Made by a program: the position numbers and the translations under genes
Source: Kiritimatiellia bacterium
Lineage (GTDB): Bacteria > Verrucomicrobiota > Kiritimatiellia > RFP12 > UBA1067
Direction of reading: 5' to 3'
Assembly: GCA_027858965.1 (NCBI GenBank)
Contig: JAQIBS010000205.1
Coordinates: forward strand, 1 to 47,705
DNA length: 47,705 nt
The notes under the pieces: generated by a model
Told to the model about the DNA's origin: nothing
What the model saw: the letters and a program-made list of their open reading frames with translations, nothing else
Databases searched by the model: none
Part shown: positions 8,358 to 16,088 of the stretch, one piece after another
Position numbering within the stretch: the first letter of the stretch is position 1
Layout of the letters: every line of letters begins with the position of its first letter

Positions 8358-9224
8358 ATGAATGAACAAATAATTAAAATTCAGGCGACCAGGCGGGGCT
8401 TTTTGAAGTCAGCGGCTGCACTTATGACATACGGTGCATTACGAACCGCACCTGTTTTTGCGGCGGATGTTGTAGCCAGACGAAAGATCCGGACGGGGGT
8501 GCAGCTCTGGTCTGTACGTAAGCTCTGCGACAAGGATTTTCCCGGCACACTTAAATCACTTAAGGAGATGGGTTATGCAGGGGTGCAGTGCGGCGGTTTT
8601 TACGGTCGCACTGCAAAAGAGTTGCGCACTCTCTTTGCTGACACAGGTCTGGCGGCCGCAGGTATGCAGATGCAGGCCAGTCAGATAGTGAAACCGGAGA
8701 ACCTTGCGGCCTCTGTCGAATTTGCCAGGGAGTTAGGGGCTCCTTATTTGTTTGTTCCATGGTTTGATGCTATGACCGCAGATGGCTGGAAGCGTTTTGG
8801 TGAACAGATGGGCAAGGCGTCAGATGCGTTCAAGGCTGCGGGGATACGTCTTGGTTACCATAATCACCAGCATGAGTTTCGCGATAAATTCGATGGTGTC
8901 TGTAAATGGGAGTTTCTCTATAAGAATACCTCTGCGGACCTCTGTCAGCAATTGGATATCGGCCATTGCAGACTGGCCGGTGAAGATCCTGTCCGTTGGA
9001 TCAATAAATATCCGGGACATCTACCGGCGGTTCATGTGAAAGCGGCATCCAAAATTTCCGGAGCAATCGGTGATAAGAGCGATTTGGTTGACTGGAAAGC
9101 TTCTTTTGAGGCCTGCGAGGCAAATACAACTGAGTGGTATGTGGTTGAGGCAGAGATTACACCTGATTCACTGGATGATGTCCGCTCAAGTATACAATTT
9201 ATGAAGAAACAGGGGAGAGCATAA
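8358..9224 (+). CDS. Tat-exported sugar phosphate isomerase/epimerase-like TIM barrel
   Basis: 288 residues. The N-terminus carries a twin-arginine signal (TRRGFLK at 11-17, hydrophobic stretch, cleavage near VFA). The rest is the xylose-isomerase-like TIM barrel (AP endonuclease 2 superfamily; IolE / hydroxypyruvate isomerase relatives). Metal-site segments are visible: YHNHQHEF, LDIGH and AVHVKA, and a late VVEAE. ATG at 8358 is chosen because upstream in-frame starts would run through the operator and place the RR motif too deep. No Shine-Dalgarno precedes it, consistent with leaderless translation. It is two bases upstream of a Tat-exported Gfo/Idh/MocA oxidoreductase, a pairing known from extracytoplasmic oxidation and lysis of glycosides via 3-keto intermediates. 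Substrate unknown. Confidence 0.8.
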   Translation: MNEQIIKIQATRRGFLKSAAALMTYGALRTAPVFAADVVARRKIRTGVQLWSVRKLCDKDFPGTLKSLKEMGYAGVQCGGFYGRTAKELRTLFADTGLAAAGMQMQASQIVKPENLAASVEFARELGAPYLFVPWFDAMTADGWKRFGEQMGKASDAFKAAGIRLGYHNHQHEFRDKFDGVCKWEFLYKNTSADLCQQLDIGHCRLAGEDPVRWINKYPGHLPAVHVKAASKISGAIGDKSDLVDWKASFEACEANTTEWYVVEAEITPDSLDDVRSSIQFMKKQGRA

Positions 9225-9226
9225 CA

Positions 9227-10591
9227 ATGAGTATTAATAGACGGGGATTTCTGAAAACAGCCACGGCTGCTGTTGCCATGCCATATCTTATACCTGCTTC
9301 GGCATTGGGACGCGATGGACGTCCATCACCATCCGAGCGTATTAATCTAGGAGTGATCGGCTACGGTACTCAGGGTCGTTATAATGCAGGCAATCTAATA
9401 AACGATGACCGCGTGCAGATGATGGCAGTCAGCGACTGCAACCGCGAGTCTAATCTTTATCACTATAACTCCGGTAAGCCCGGTGGGCGCGAATACGGAC
9501 GGCGTACAGTCAACGCCTACTATGCCAAGAAGAGTGGCAAGGCAGATTATAAAGGATGCGCAGCTTTCAGCGATTTTCGCGAGCTGCTGGATAAACCTGA
9601 TGTGGATGCCGTGTTGATTACCACGCCGGACCACTGGCATGCTCCCATGGCTGTTGCGGCAATGCGTAAGGGCAAGCATGTCTATTGCCAGAAACCGCTA
9701 TCACTTTCTTTTGCTGAGGGTCGTGTTATGGCCAATGTTGCCAAAGAGACCGGTGTGACCTTTCAGACCGGATCGCAACAGCGTTCTGACGCGTATTTCA
9801 AAATGGCTGTCGAGTTTATCCGTAACCACCGACTCGGAAAAGTCAACAGGGTTGAGATTGGATTGCCCAAGGCGTGGCATAAGTTTTATGGGCGCAAAGG
9901 AGCCCTTGCCAGTTTTGAACCCAGTCCTGTGCCTGACGGACTGGACTATGAAATGTGGACAGGGCCTTCACCGATGCGGCCCTACTGCTCGGCACTACAG
10001 CCGCTCTCATGGCGCAGTAACTACTACTATGCCGGCGGGGTGCTTACGGACTGGGGGGCGCATCACTCGGATATTGTCCAGTGGGCCTTTGACAAGGAAC
10101 GTACCGGTCCGACCTCGATTGAGAACATTAAGGCTGGTCTGTTGCCGCCGGATGGTGATGTTTTCAATGTGGCCAAGGAGTTTTCCTATGATTTCGTCTA
10201 TCCAGAAGGTATTCGGGTGACCGTCAACACGGATGTAGAGATCGGTATCCGTTTTTACGGTGAGAAGGGAAAGTCACTTTTCGTTACACGCGGGGCTATC
10301 AAAACCAATCCAGCAACTCTGATCCGCGAGAAGATCAAGGAAAATGAGATACATGTCTATGCCAGTCGTGCGCATGAACGTAACTTTATCGACTGCATCT
10401 ACAGCGGCAAGCAGACCATTGCCCCATGCGAGACCGGGCATCGTTCTAACACGATCGGAACGCTGGCTGTCATAGGACTGCGGCTCAAGCATTCTTCCAT
10501 TAAGTGGGACCCGAAAACGGAAAAGATCATCGGGGATGAAGCGGCAACTGCCATGTTGAGTCGTAAAATGCGCGATCCTTGGAAGGTGTGA
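9227..10591 (+). CDS. Tat-exported Gfo/Idh/MocA family oxidoreductase
   Basis: 454 residues with a twin-arginine signal (NRRGFLK at 4-10). The Rossmann loop is GVIGYGTQG at 42-50. DHWHAP at 135-140 and the cofactor motif appear as expected, but the usual EKP is QKP (155-157). DWGAHH at 275-280 supplies the catalytic-site histidines typical of exported members. Tat export fits a protein folded around bound NAD(P) before translocation. GGGGAGA eight bases before ATG supports the start. It is translationally adjacent to the TIM-barrel gene before it, and the pair probably oxidises and then isomerises, dehydrates or cleaves a glycoside outside the cytoplasm (inference). Downstream it faces the convergent regulator gene with a 60-base gap that holds only a weak imperfect hairpin at 10593-10614. 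Confidence 0.85.
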   Translation: MSINRRGFLKTATAAVAMPYLIPASALGRDGRPSPSERINLGVIGYGTQGRYNAGNLINDDRVQMMAVSDCNRESNLYHYNSGKPGGREYGRRTVNAYYAKKSGKADYKGCAAFSDFRELLDKPDVDAVLITTPDHWHAPMAVAAMRKGKHVYCQKPLSLSFAEGRVMANVAKETGVTFQTGSQQRSDAYFKMAVEFIRNHRLGKVNRVEIGLPKAWHKFYGRKGALASFEPSPVPDGLDYEMWTGPSPMRPYCSALQPLSWRSNYYYAGGVLTDWGAHHSDIVQWAFDKERTGPTSIENIKAGLLPPDGDVFNVAKEFSYDFVYPEGIRVTVNTDVEIGIRFYGEKGKSLFVTRGAIKTNPATLIREKIKENEIHVYASRAHERNFIDCIYSGKQTIAPCETGHRSNTIGTLAVIGLRLKHSSIKWDPKTEKIIGDEAATAMLSRKMRDPWKV

Positions 10592-10651
10592 TGAGATTCG
10601 TGCTGTGTACGAACTCAGTTGAAGTAATGAGTTTAAGTAGTAAGTAAATGT

Positions 10652-11845
10652 CTATTTGCGGAATTGACTCATTGTAATGCCGTGTTGCTTTTTAAAAATA
10701 CGCTTGGCGTGCATCTCTGTCTGATATCCGCATAACAGGCTGATTTGACCAATCGGCAATGTGGTTTCAAGCAGGAAGTTTTCAAGGCGGGCCAGCCGTG
10801 CATTGCTGATCTCATCCAGGATAGAGCGGTCCAGATTGTTGCGGAATAACATTTCTGCCATCCTGCGGGAGATTTGCATGTGCCGGGCGACATCGAGTAC
10901 GCTGATCGGCTCGCTTACATTCAGACGGATGAATTCCAGTCCCCTCAGTAATCGCCGATCAACCGTCCGCGAAGAGCGTCCGGATGTTCTGAGAATGATC
11001 TGTTTTACGCCATATGATATTTTTTGGGGCTTTTTGAGCATACCCCTCATCATGTTTTCAAGCAGAGCCGCCGCCTGGTAACCGCCTTCATCAAAGGAGG
11101 GTTGGATGCTGGCCAGCGAGGGATTCGTATTTTCGCAAAGCACCTCTTCGTTATCCACACCCAGAACAGCGATGTCGCCGGGAGTGTTTAGTCCCGAGGA
11201 TTGACAGGTTTCGATCACCTGCCGAGCCCGACCGTCTCGCGCGACCAGCAGAGCGGTGGGCTTTGGAAGCTGTTGAAGCCAGTTTGCGAGGTGCTTCTGT
11301 TCTGAGGCCCAGCCGCTTTTCCGATTCGCTTTCTGTCCTTCATAAATGACGCAGTTGTATCCATGGGATTTTATACAGGCTGCAAAGGCATTTCCGCGTT
11401 CCTGTGACCAGTCCCATGGCCGGGTGTCAGGCACGTAACCAAAATTTGTAAATCCCTGGCGTATCAGAAATTTTGCACCGGCAATTCCGATGGCTTTTGA
11501 GTCGCTTGTGACAAACGAAATATTTCGGTGGTTCCGGTTGTATAGTGCGGGTGAATCCAGGACTACAGTTGGCACATTGGATTCCTCAATTATCTGGGTG
11601 AATTCCGGCATGCGGGCAACAATGATACCTGTAACCCCCCAGTCATGAAGATCTCCCGGCTTCTGCTCTCCCATTCGGTTTTCAACCAGATGAAGGTTCC
11701 ATGGTGTATGCAGCCGGACGTACCTTAGGATTCCCTGAAGTTTGTCGCGCCCGGCTTTCTCGTTGGTTGCCAGAAAGAGCGCTACCTTGGGAATCTCCTG
11801 CAGTAAGCCCTTGGTTTCAATTGAGATTTGTTTTGTTTTTTGCAT
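10652..11845 (-). CDS. XylR-type transcriptional regulator 1 (sugar sensor plus AraC HTH)
   Basis: 397 residues. Residues about 18-285 form a LacI/periplasmic-binding-protein-like sensor (KVALFLATNEKAGRD, VAVLGVDNEE, LASIQPSFDEGGYQAA). Residues about 295-397 are an AraC-family double helix-turn-helix (ISVLDVARHMQISRR, GYQTEMHAKRIFKKQHG). This architecture is that of XylR, a ligand-dependent activator that loops or bridges tandem half-sites. It is transcribed away from the operon beginning at 12141 and converges on the gene ending at 10591. The shared element at 11991-12026 lies in its own upstream region and a second copy lies at 8285-8320, so it probably controls both flanking gene sets and perhaps itself. 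The ligand is unknown. It is a clear paralogue of the regulator at 27849-29042. Confidence 0.9.
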   Translation of the reverse strand: MQKTKQISIETKGLLQEIPKVALFLATNEKAGRDKLQGILRYVRLHTPWNLHLVENRMGEQKPGDLHDWGVTGIIVARMPEFTQIIEESNVPTVVLDSPALYNRNHRNISFVTSDSKAIGIAGAKFLIRQGFTNFGYVPDTRPWDWSQERGNAFAACIKSHGYNCVIYEGQKANRKSGWASEQKHLANWLQQLPKPTALLVARDGRARQVIETCQSSGLNTPGDIAVLGVDNEEVLCENTNPSLASIQPSFDEGGYQAAALLENMMRGMLKKPQKISYGVKQIILRTSGRSSRTVDRRLLRGLEFIRLNVSEPISVLDVARHMQISRRMAEMLFRNNLDRSILDEISNARLARLENFLLETTLPIGQISLLCGYQTEMHAKRIFKKQHGITMSQFRK

Positions 11846-11990
11846 TGCTGTTAATTATTTGTTAGCACAAGTTCACGAAGAATTCATATCCTGTCTAGAA
11901 AATTGGTTACGACGCTGCTACGCCAGGATATTTCGCGACTCAACTTTGAAGCAATAAATTTATGCCTTTTTAAGGAATGTGTCAAGTGAT

Positions 11991-12026
11991 ATTGCGCAAA
12001 ATGCAGTATCTTTATTGCGCAATCGG
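11991..12026. promoter_or_regulatory. operator copy 2 for XylR-like regulator 1
   Basis: A 36-bp element with perfect 9-base inverted arms, ATTGCGCAA at 11991-11999 and TTGCGCAAT at 12015-12023, about two helical turns apart, followed by CGG. It matches 32 of 36 positions of 8285-8320. It lies between the divergent regulator gene (start 11845) and the operon starting at 12141, and ends 22 bases before an extended -10 at 12049-12057. That geometry is typical for an AraC-family activator touching the -35 position. Confidence 0.8.
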
Positions 12027-12048
12027 AAATATTAAAAACGGGATAACC

Positions 12049-12057
12049 TGTTATACT
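12049..12057 (+). promoter_or_regulatory. extended -10 promoter element of the long operon
   Basis: TG-T-TATACT is a good extended -10. The -35 window (12029-12034, ATATTA) is poor, so the promoter likely depends on an activator at 11991-12026. The predicted start site is near 12064, giving a leader of about 77 bases before the ATG at 12141. Confidence 0.55.
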
Positions 12058-12140
12058 TTAAGTCAGGAAAAGAAATTTAAGTACAACAGATAGCTTCAGC
12101 AGGGGCGGTCATCGTGAATTTCTGAAAACAAGGAGGGGGT

Positions 12141-13094
12141 ATGGATATGAAAAGACGTTCATTTTTTAAGATCGGATTGGGTGGTTTCAGTGGCTTGGTT
12201 TTGAGTCGAGCAGCCAACGCCAGTGGCCAGATTCCGGCAGCAGTTGGTGGTATGCCGCGGCTGGTGCCTCCCGCTCAACCCGCTGAACTGCATATGGGTT
12301 GTCAGATAGCACGCGTTCCCGGCAGGGATTTTGTAGAGAGGTTCGACTTCCTGGAGGAAAGCGGATACGACCGCGCGGAAATCAGCGGTGGTAACTGGGC
12401 GTGGCTTGAGAAGAATATTCCAGCACTGGAAAGCGCCATCAAGGGACGCAACCTTAAGTTTTCTGTAACCTGCATCAGCGCACGCGGCAATGCGGGCATG
12501 GCTGATCCTGTTGAGCGTCGTGCGGTGATTGATACCACCAAGAGCATCCTTTCCAGTGCGGCTCAGTTGAAGGCTCTCGGAACCATTACGGTTCCGGCCC
12601 GAAAAAAGACAGAGATGCCATTTCCTGAACTGCGCGAGCGTTACCTGAAGGAGATTCTGCCGGAGATTCTTGAACACGCCGAGAAGCTGGGTGTTTGCCT
12701 GATTATGGAACCGCTCAACCGTAAGGAAACCATGTTCCTGCGTCAGGTGGCTGATGCAGCGGCAATAGCTCGCGATGCAAACAGTCCTGCAATCGGTGTG
12801 TTGGGTGACTTCTGGCATATGACCTTCGAGGAAACCAGTGACATGGGTGCCTTTATTTCGGCCGGGGATTATCTGAAGCATGTTCACATCGCCTCCCGAG
12901 AGCATCGTCTGATACCCGGACTGGACGGTGAAGCAGATAATTATGTTAATGGTTTCAAAGGTTTGAAACTGATTGGTTTCAGAGGGGCTGTCAGCATAGA
13001 GGCGGGCTATCCCAAAAAAACACCGGATGATGAGAAGAAAAAAATGCTGGCTCGTGCTGCAAAGCTTATGCGCCGCCAGTGGAACGAAGCCTGA
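12141..13094 (+). CDS. Tat-exported hydroxypyruvate isomerase-like TIM barrel
   Basis: 317 residues. The twin-arginine signal is KRRSFFK, with cleavage near ANA. The body is a xylose-isomerase-like TIM barrel closest in style to hydroxypyruvate isomerase / IolE. The four metal ligands can be followed: Glu in LIMEPLN, Asp/His in LGDFWH, His in KHVHIA and Glu in VSIEAGY. A strong AGGAGGGGG lies just before ATG. It is the first gene of the array controlled from the element at 11991-12057 and is followed 67 bases later by another exported oxidoreductase, repeating the barrel-plus-oxidoreductase pairing of 8358-10591. It is clearly diverged from the first barrel, so a different intermediate or stereochemistry is likely (inference). 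Confidence 0.82.
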   Translation: MDMKRRSFFKIGLGGFSGLVLSRAANASGQIPAAVGGMPRLVPPAQPAELHMGCQIARVPGRDFVERFDFLEESGYDRAEISGGNWAWLEKNIPALESAIKGRNLKFSVTCISARGNAGMADPVERRAVIDTTKSILSSAAQLKALGTITVPARKKTEMPFPELRERYLKEILPEILEHAEKLGVCLIMEPLNRKETMFLRQVADAAAIARDANSPAIGVLGDFWHMTFEETSDMGAFISAGDYLKHVHIASREHRLIPGLDGEADNYVNGFKGLKLIGFRGAVSIEAGYPKKTPDDEKKKMLARAAKLMRRQWNEA

Positions 13095-13161
13095 TTTATA
13101 ATTACCGTCTGACCCGTCCGACATGTCTGACTCGTCTGATCCAACCTAAGGAGAAAAAACA

Positions 13162-14436
13162 ATGCAGAATCGTCGCAACTTTATGAAAAACGCAAGCGTG
13201 TTTTCCGCTATGATGGCGGCCGCGCCTACAGTGCTTAAGGCACAGGGGGCATCGCGTACGTTTAAGATCGGCATCATCGGCTCAGGGCGCCGCGCCTCAG
13301 CAGCGTTCTTGAATATGATGGATGCGGCCAAGAAGTTGGGGCACACACTCCAGCTCGTGGCTGCACACGACTATTACCTCGAAGAAGCCCAACGGCGCTG
13401 CAAGCAGTTCGGCTGCGAGGAGAAGTTCGCCTTCGGCGGCGGGGACGGATATAAGAAAATGTTGGAAGTTCCCGGCATAGAGATCGTGATTCTGGGTGCG
13501 CCACCCGCGTTTCGCCCGATACATCTCGCCGCCGCCATCGCGGCCGGCAAGCATGTCTTCGCTGAAAAGCCGCTTGCGGTTGACCCGCAGGGCGTCAGGC
13601 ATGTACTGGAAACCGCGGCCGCCGCCAAAGCGAAACAGCTTACGCTCGTGACCGGTACGCAGCGCCGCCATCAGGGAACCTACATGCGCCAGGCCATAGC
13701 CATGCAGAAGGGCCAGCTCGGAACGATCCGCGGCGGTAACATCTACTGGTGCGGTGGCTGGGGTAGCATTCGCCGGCGCAAACCGGGGGCAACAAATGCA
13801 CAGTATATGACGAACAACTGGATGAACTGGGCCCAGATGTCTGGCGACCATATCGTCGAGCAGCACGTCCATAACATCGACGTGGCCAACTGGTTTATCG
13901 GACGCTATCCACGGACTGCGATGGCGGTCGGCGCTCGAACTCGTCGGCAGACCGGCAACCAGTATGACTTTTTCAGTGTGGATTTCGATTACGACGACGG
14001 CTTGCATATTCACAGCCTCTCCCGCCAGATCCCGGGTTGCACCGGACGCATTGGTGAGCTTTTCTCCACCGATCTGGCTAGCATTTCGGGCGGCGGCAAA
14101 GTGAGCCGCTATGACGGAAAAGAAGTGAAATTCGAAGAGGTTGGCAACGAAGGCGACCCCTATGTCAACGAACACTCGGCGCTGCTGGATAGCGTCATTC
14201 ACGGCAAAATGCTTAATGAGGCTGAGGCCACTGCATACGCGACGGCCTGCGCTGTCATCGGTCGTCTCTCGGCCTACACCGGCCAGACAGTGCGCATGTC
14301 CGACATCCTGACGAACAAGGAGTCGTCCTTCTATAACATGAACTTTAAACCGTCCGCTTTGGATTTTGAAGGTGTCTCAGATGTTGAACTGCCGCCGGAG
14401 GGTGTGGTGCCAAAGGCAGGCCGCAACACACGGTAG
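13162..14436 (+). CDS. exported Gfo/Idh/MocA family oxidoreductase 2
   Basis: 424 residues. The N-terminus QNRRNFMKN followed by a hydrophobic stretch reads as a Tat signal, cleavage near LKA. The NAD(P) loop is GIIGSGRR at 37-44. The canonical EKP is present at 135-137. GDH at 218-220 and EQHVHNID at 223-230 provide the catalytic histidine region. AAGGAG eight bases upstream supports the ATG. By eye the gene is richer in G/C-ending codons (GGC, GCC, ATC, CGC) than its neighbours, as is the gene at 19505, which hints at a separate origin. It pairs with the barrel gene just upstream. The stop codon is followed after three bases by a 9-bp word array. Confidence 0.85.
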   Translation: MQNRRNFMKNASVFSAMMAAAPTVLKAQGASRTFKIGIIGSGRRASAAFLNMMDAAKKLGHTLQLVAAHDYYLEEAQRRCKQFGCEEKFAFGGGDGYKKMLEVPGIEIVILGAPPAFRPIHLAAAIAAGKHVFAEKPLAVDPQGVRHVLETAAAAKAKQLTLVTGTQRRHQGTYMRQAIAMQKGQLGTIRGGNIYWCGGWGSIRRRKPGATNAQYMTNNWMNWAQMSGDHIVEQHVHNIDVANWFIGRYPRTAMAVGARTRRQTGNQYDFFSVDFDYDDGLHIHSLSRQIPGCTGRIGELFSTDLASISGGGKVSRYDGKEVKFEEVGNEGDPYVNEHSALLDSVIHGKMLNEAEATAYATACAVIGRLSAYTGQTVRMSDILTNKESSFYNMNFKPSALDFEGVSDVELPPEGVVPKAGRNTR

Positions 14437-14439
14437 GGG

Positions 14440-14475
14440 GTTGAAGAGGTTAAAAAAGTTCAAGGGGTTGAAAAG
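14440..14475. repeat. degenerate 9-mer array, 4 units
   Basis: Four 9-mers read GTTGAAGAG, GTTAAAAAA, GTTCAAGGG, GTTGAAAAG. The array starts three bases after the TAG stop of the oxidoreductase gene. The same word family appears in the opposite orientation at 37671-37718 (AACCCCTTC, AACCTTTTT, and so on). Confidence 0.7.
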
Positions 14476-14490
14476 GTCAGCTCCGCTTTC

Positions 14491-14518
14491 GTAAATTGTA
14501 AGTGGTAAGTGGTAAGAG
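14491..14518. repeat. degenerate heptamer array, 4 units
   Basis: Four 7-mers read GTAAATT, GTAAGTG, GTAAGTG, GTAAGAG. It follows the 9-mer array in the same gap, between the oxidoreductase gene and the MFS transporter gene. Confidence 0.65.
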
Positions 14519-14609
14519 TGTAAAAAATGGCTTTTACCCTCGTATTTGAGATCACTGAGTGGTCTCAAAATGGCGGCTATTAAACAACTTGATTCAAGGA
14601 TAAAACGAA

Positions 14610-15878
14610 ATGACCGATAACAAAAAACGGTGGATTCCCTATAAATGGGAGCTAATTATCCTGCTTTGGTTTGCCTTTTTCTTTAATCAGGCTGATCGGC
14701 AATCATATAATGTGGTGTTACCGTTGCTGACAGAGGATCTGGGGCTTACATCAGTGCAGACAGGCCTTATCGGATCAATCTTTCTCTGGTGTTATAGTCT
14801 GCTGGTTCCGCTTGGTGGATATCTTGGCGATGTGGCACGGCGTAAGTGGGTTCTCTTTTTCAGTCTGTTACTGGCAAGTGGATGTACCTTTCTCTCGGGT
14901 GTCACCGGAGGCATGATGGCTCTTGTGGTTATCCGTGGTTTCGGTAATGGTGGTGGCGAGGCCTGCTACTTTCCCTCTGCCAACTCTCTTATTGGACAGT
15001 ATCATCACAAGACCCGTGCACTGGCCATGGGCATACACATGACTGCCCTTTATGCCGGTTTGATTCTCAGTGGATTTCTGGCTGGCTGGCTTGGAGATCG
15101 CTACGGCTGGCGCTCTCCCTTCTTTTTCTTTGGAACTATGGCTCTCATTCTTACTTTGCTGATTCTCTGGCGTGTGAAGGATGTGGCGCAACCGACAGCA
15201 GAGAAAGGAAAAAAAATTCAGAAGGTGCCTTTTCGGGATCTCTATAGAGGCGTTTTATGTAAACCAACCTTCTGGGCTCTTTGTCTGTCTTTCAGCTCTT
15301 TTTTCTTTGTGATCTGCGGGTTCAATACCTGGATATCAACCTTCCTGCATGAAAAGTTTGAGTTGGAACTGGCTGATGCCGGATTCTCATCAATGTTCTA
15401 CCATATGATAGCTGCTGCGGTTGGTGTTCTGCTGGGCGGTAAGATATCAGATGTGCTCGCCGTTAAATTTCCTAGAGTGAGAATCAAAGTTGGGTTCTTC
15501 GGCCTTTTTATGGCCGCGCCGTTTATTTATCTGATGGGTTCAACCAGCTCCCTCTGGGTATGTTACGCCTCACTGGCATGTTTCGGACTCTTCCGAGGTG
15601 TTTACGATTCCAATATTTACGCTACGCTTTTTGATGTAATTGAACCGCGCTATCGTGCCTCTGCTACCGGTTTTATGCTTACAATGGTATTTTTCGTTGG
15701 TGCATTTGCACCAGTGATTCTGGGATGGGCTAAACAGACGATTGGTCTGACTTCGGCAATGTCGTATCTCTCTCTTGGCTATGTGATTGGCGGTATTATT
15801 CTGGTTATCGCCTCGCTGACCACTTATAAAAGAGATTTTTACGATGAGAGAGGTGAACCTGAGCCGATTGTGGAGTAA
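14610..15878 (+). CDS. MFS transporter (ACS-like sugar or sugar-acid permease)
   Basis: 422 residues with about 12 predicted transmembrane segments. The loop 2-3 signature GGYLGDVARRKWV matches the major facilitator pattern GxLaDrxGrr, and RYGWRSPFFFFG near segment 6 is typical of the anion:cation symporter branch that carries hexuronates, sugar acids and related organic anions. AAGGA about nine bases upstream supports the start. It sits between the exported oxidation genes and the cytoplasmic kinase/aldolase genes, so it probably imports the product made outside the cytoplasm. The exact substrate cannot be read from sequence. Confidence 0.87.
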   Translation: MTDNKKRWIPYKWELIILLWFAFFFNQADRQSYNVVLPLLTEDLGLTSVQTGLIGSIFLWCYSLLVPLGGYLGDVARRKWVLFFSLLLASGCTFLSGVTGGMMALVVIRGFGNGGGEACYFPSANSLIGQYHHKTRALAMGIHMTALYAGLILSGFLAGWLGDRYGWRSPFFFFGTMALILTLLILWRVKDVAQPTAEKGKKIQKVPFRDLYRGVLCKPTFWALCLSFSSFFFVICGFNTWISTFLHEKFELELADAGFSSMFYHMIAAAVGVLLGGKISDVLAVKFPRVRIKVGFFGLFMAAPFIYLMGSTSSLWVCYASLACFGLFRGVYDSNIYATLFDVIEPRYRASATGFMLTMVFFVGAFAPVILGWAKQTIGLTSAMSYLSLGYVIGGIILVIASLTTYKRDFYDERGEPEPIVE

Positions 15879-15884
15879 ACGAAT

Positions 15885-15922
15885 GCGGGCTGTACCCGCA
15901 ACCAATATCCAATAACCAACCC
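15885..15922. repeat. GCGGG hairpin followed by heptamer array
   Basis: A small hairpin (GCGGG at 15885-15889, CCCGC at 15895-15899) is followed by AACC and three 7-mers CCAATAT, CCAATAA, CCAACCC. It lies just after the MFS stop codon. An almost identical hairpin leads into the array at 47534. No T-run follows, so it is not a standard intrinsic terminator. Confidence 0.6.
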
Positions 15923-16021
15923 GTCTCCGCCTTCGGCTACGCCGTGGCACGGCAAGGAATATCCAACAGAACAAGTAAATACATGTTTTGCAATATATAT
16001 TCACGAGATGATGCTAAATCC

Positions 16022-16084
16022 AGGAGGATGGTAACTACCTCCTTGGATATTGGGAGTTCCGTGTTGGATATTGGATATTGAAAT
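16022..16084. repeat. hairpin plus degenerate heptamer array, 6 units
   Basis: AGGAGG at 16022-16027 can pair with CCTCCT at 16038-16043. Then six 7-mers run from 16043: TTGGATA, TTGGGAG, TTCCGTG, TTGGATA, TTGGATA, TTGAAAT. They are the reverse complement family of the CCAATAT words at 15902-15922, so the gap is flanked by inverted partners. The array ends five bases before the kinase start codon and takes the place of a normal ribosome-binding site. Confidence 0.65.
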
Positions 16085-16088
16085 CATT

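Noticed and set aside
12159-13124. 321-residue frame on the minus strand
   Set aside because: Fully overlaps the Tat-exported barrel gene with clear metal-site motifs; the minus frame shows no domain and odd composition.
13297-14202. 301-residue frame on the minus strand
   Set aside because: Shadow of the G/C-rich oxidoreductase gene; long antisense frames are expected at high GC3.
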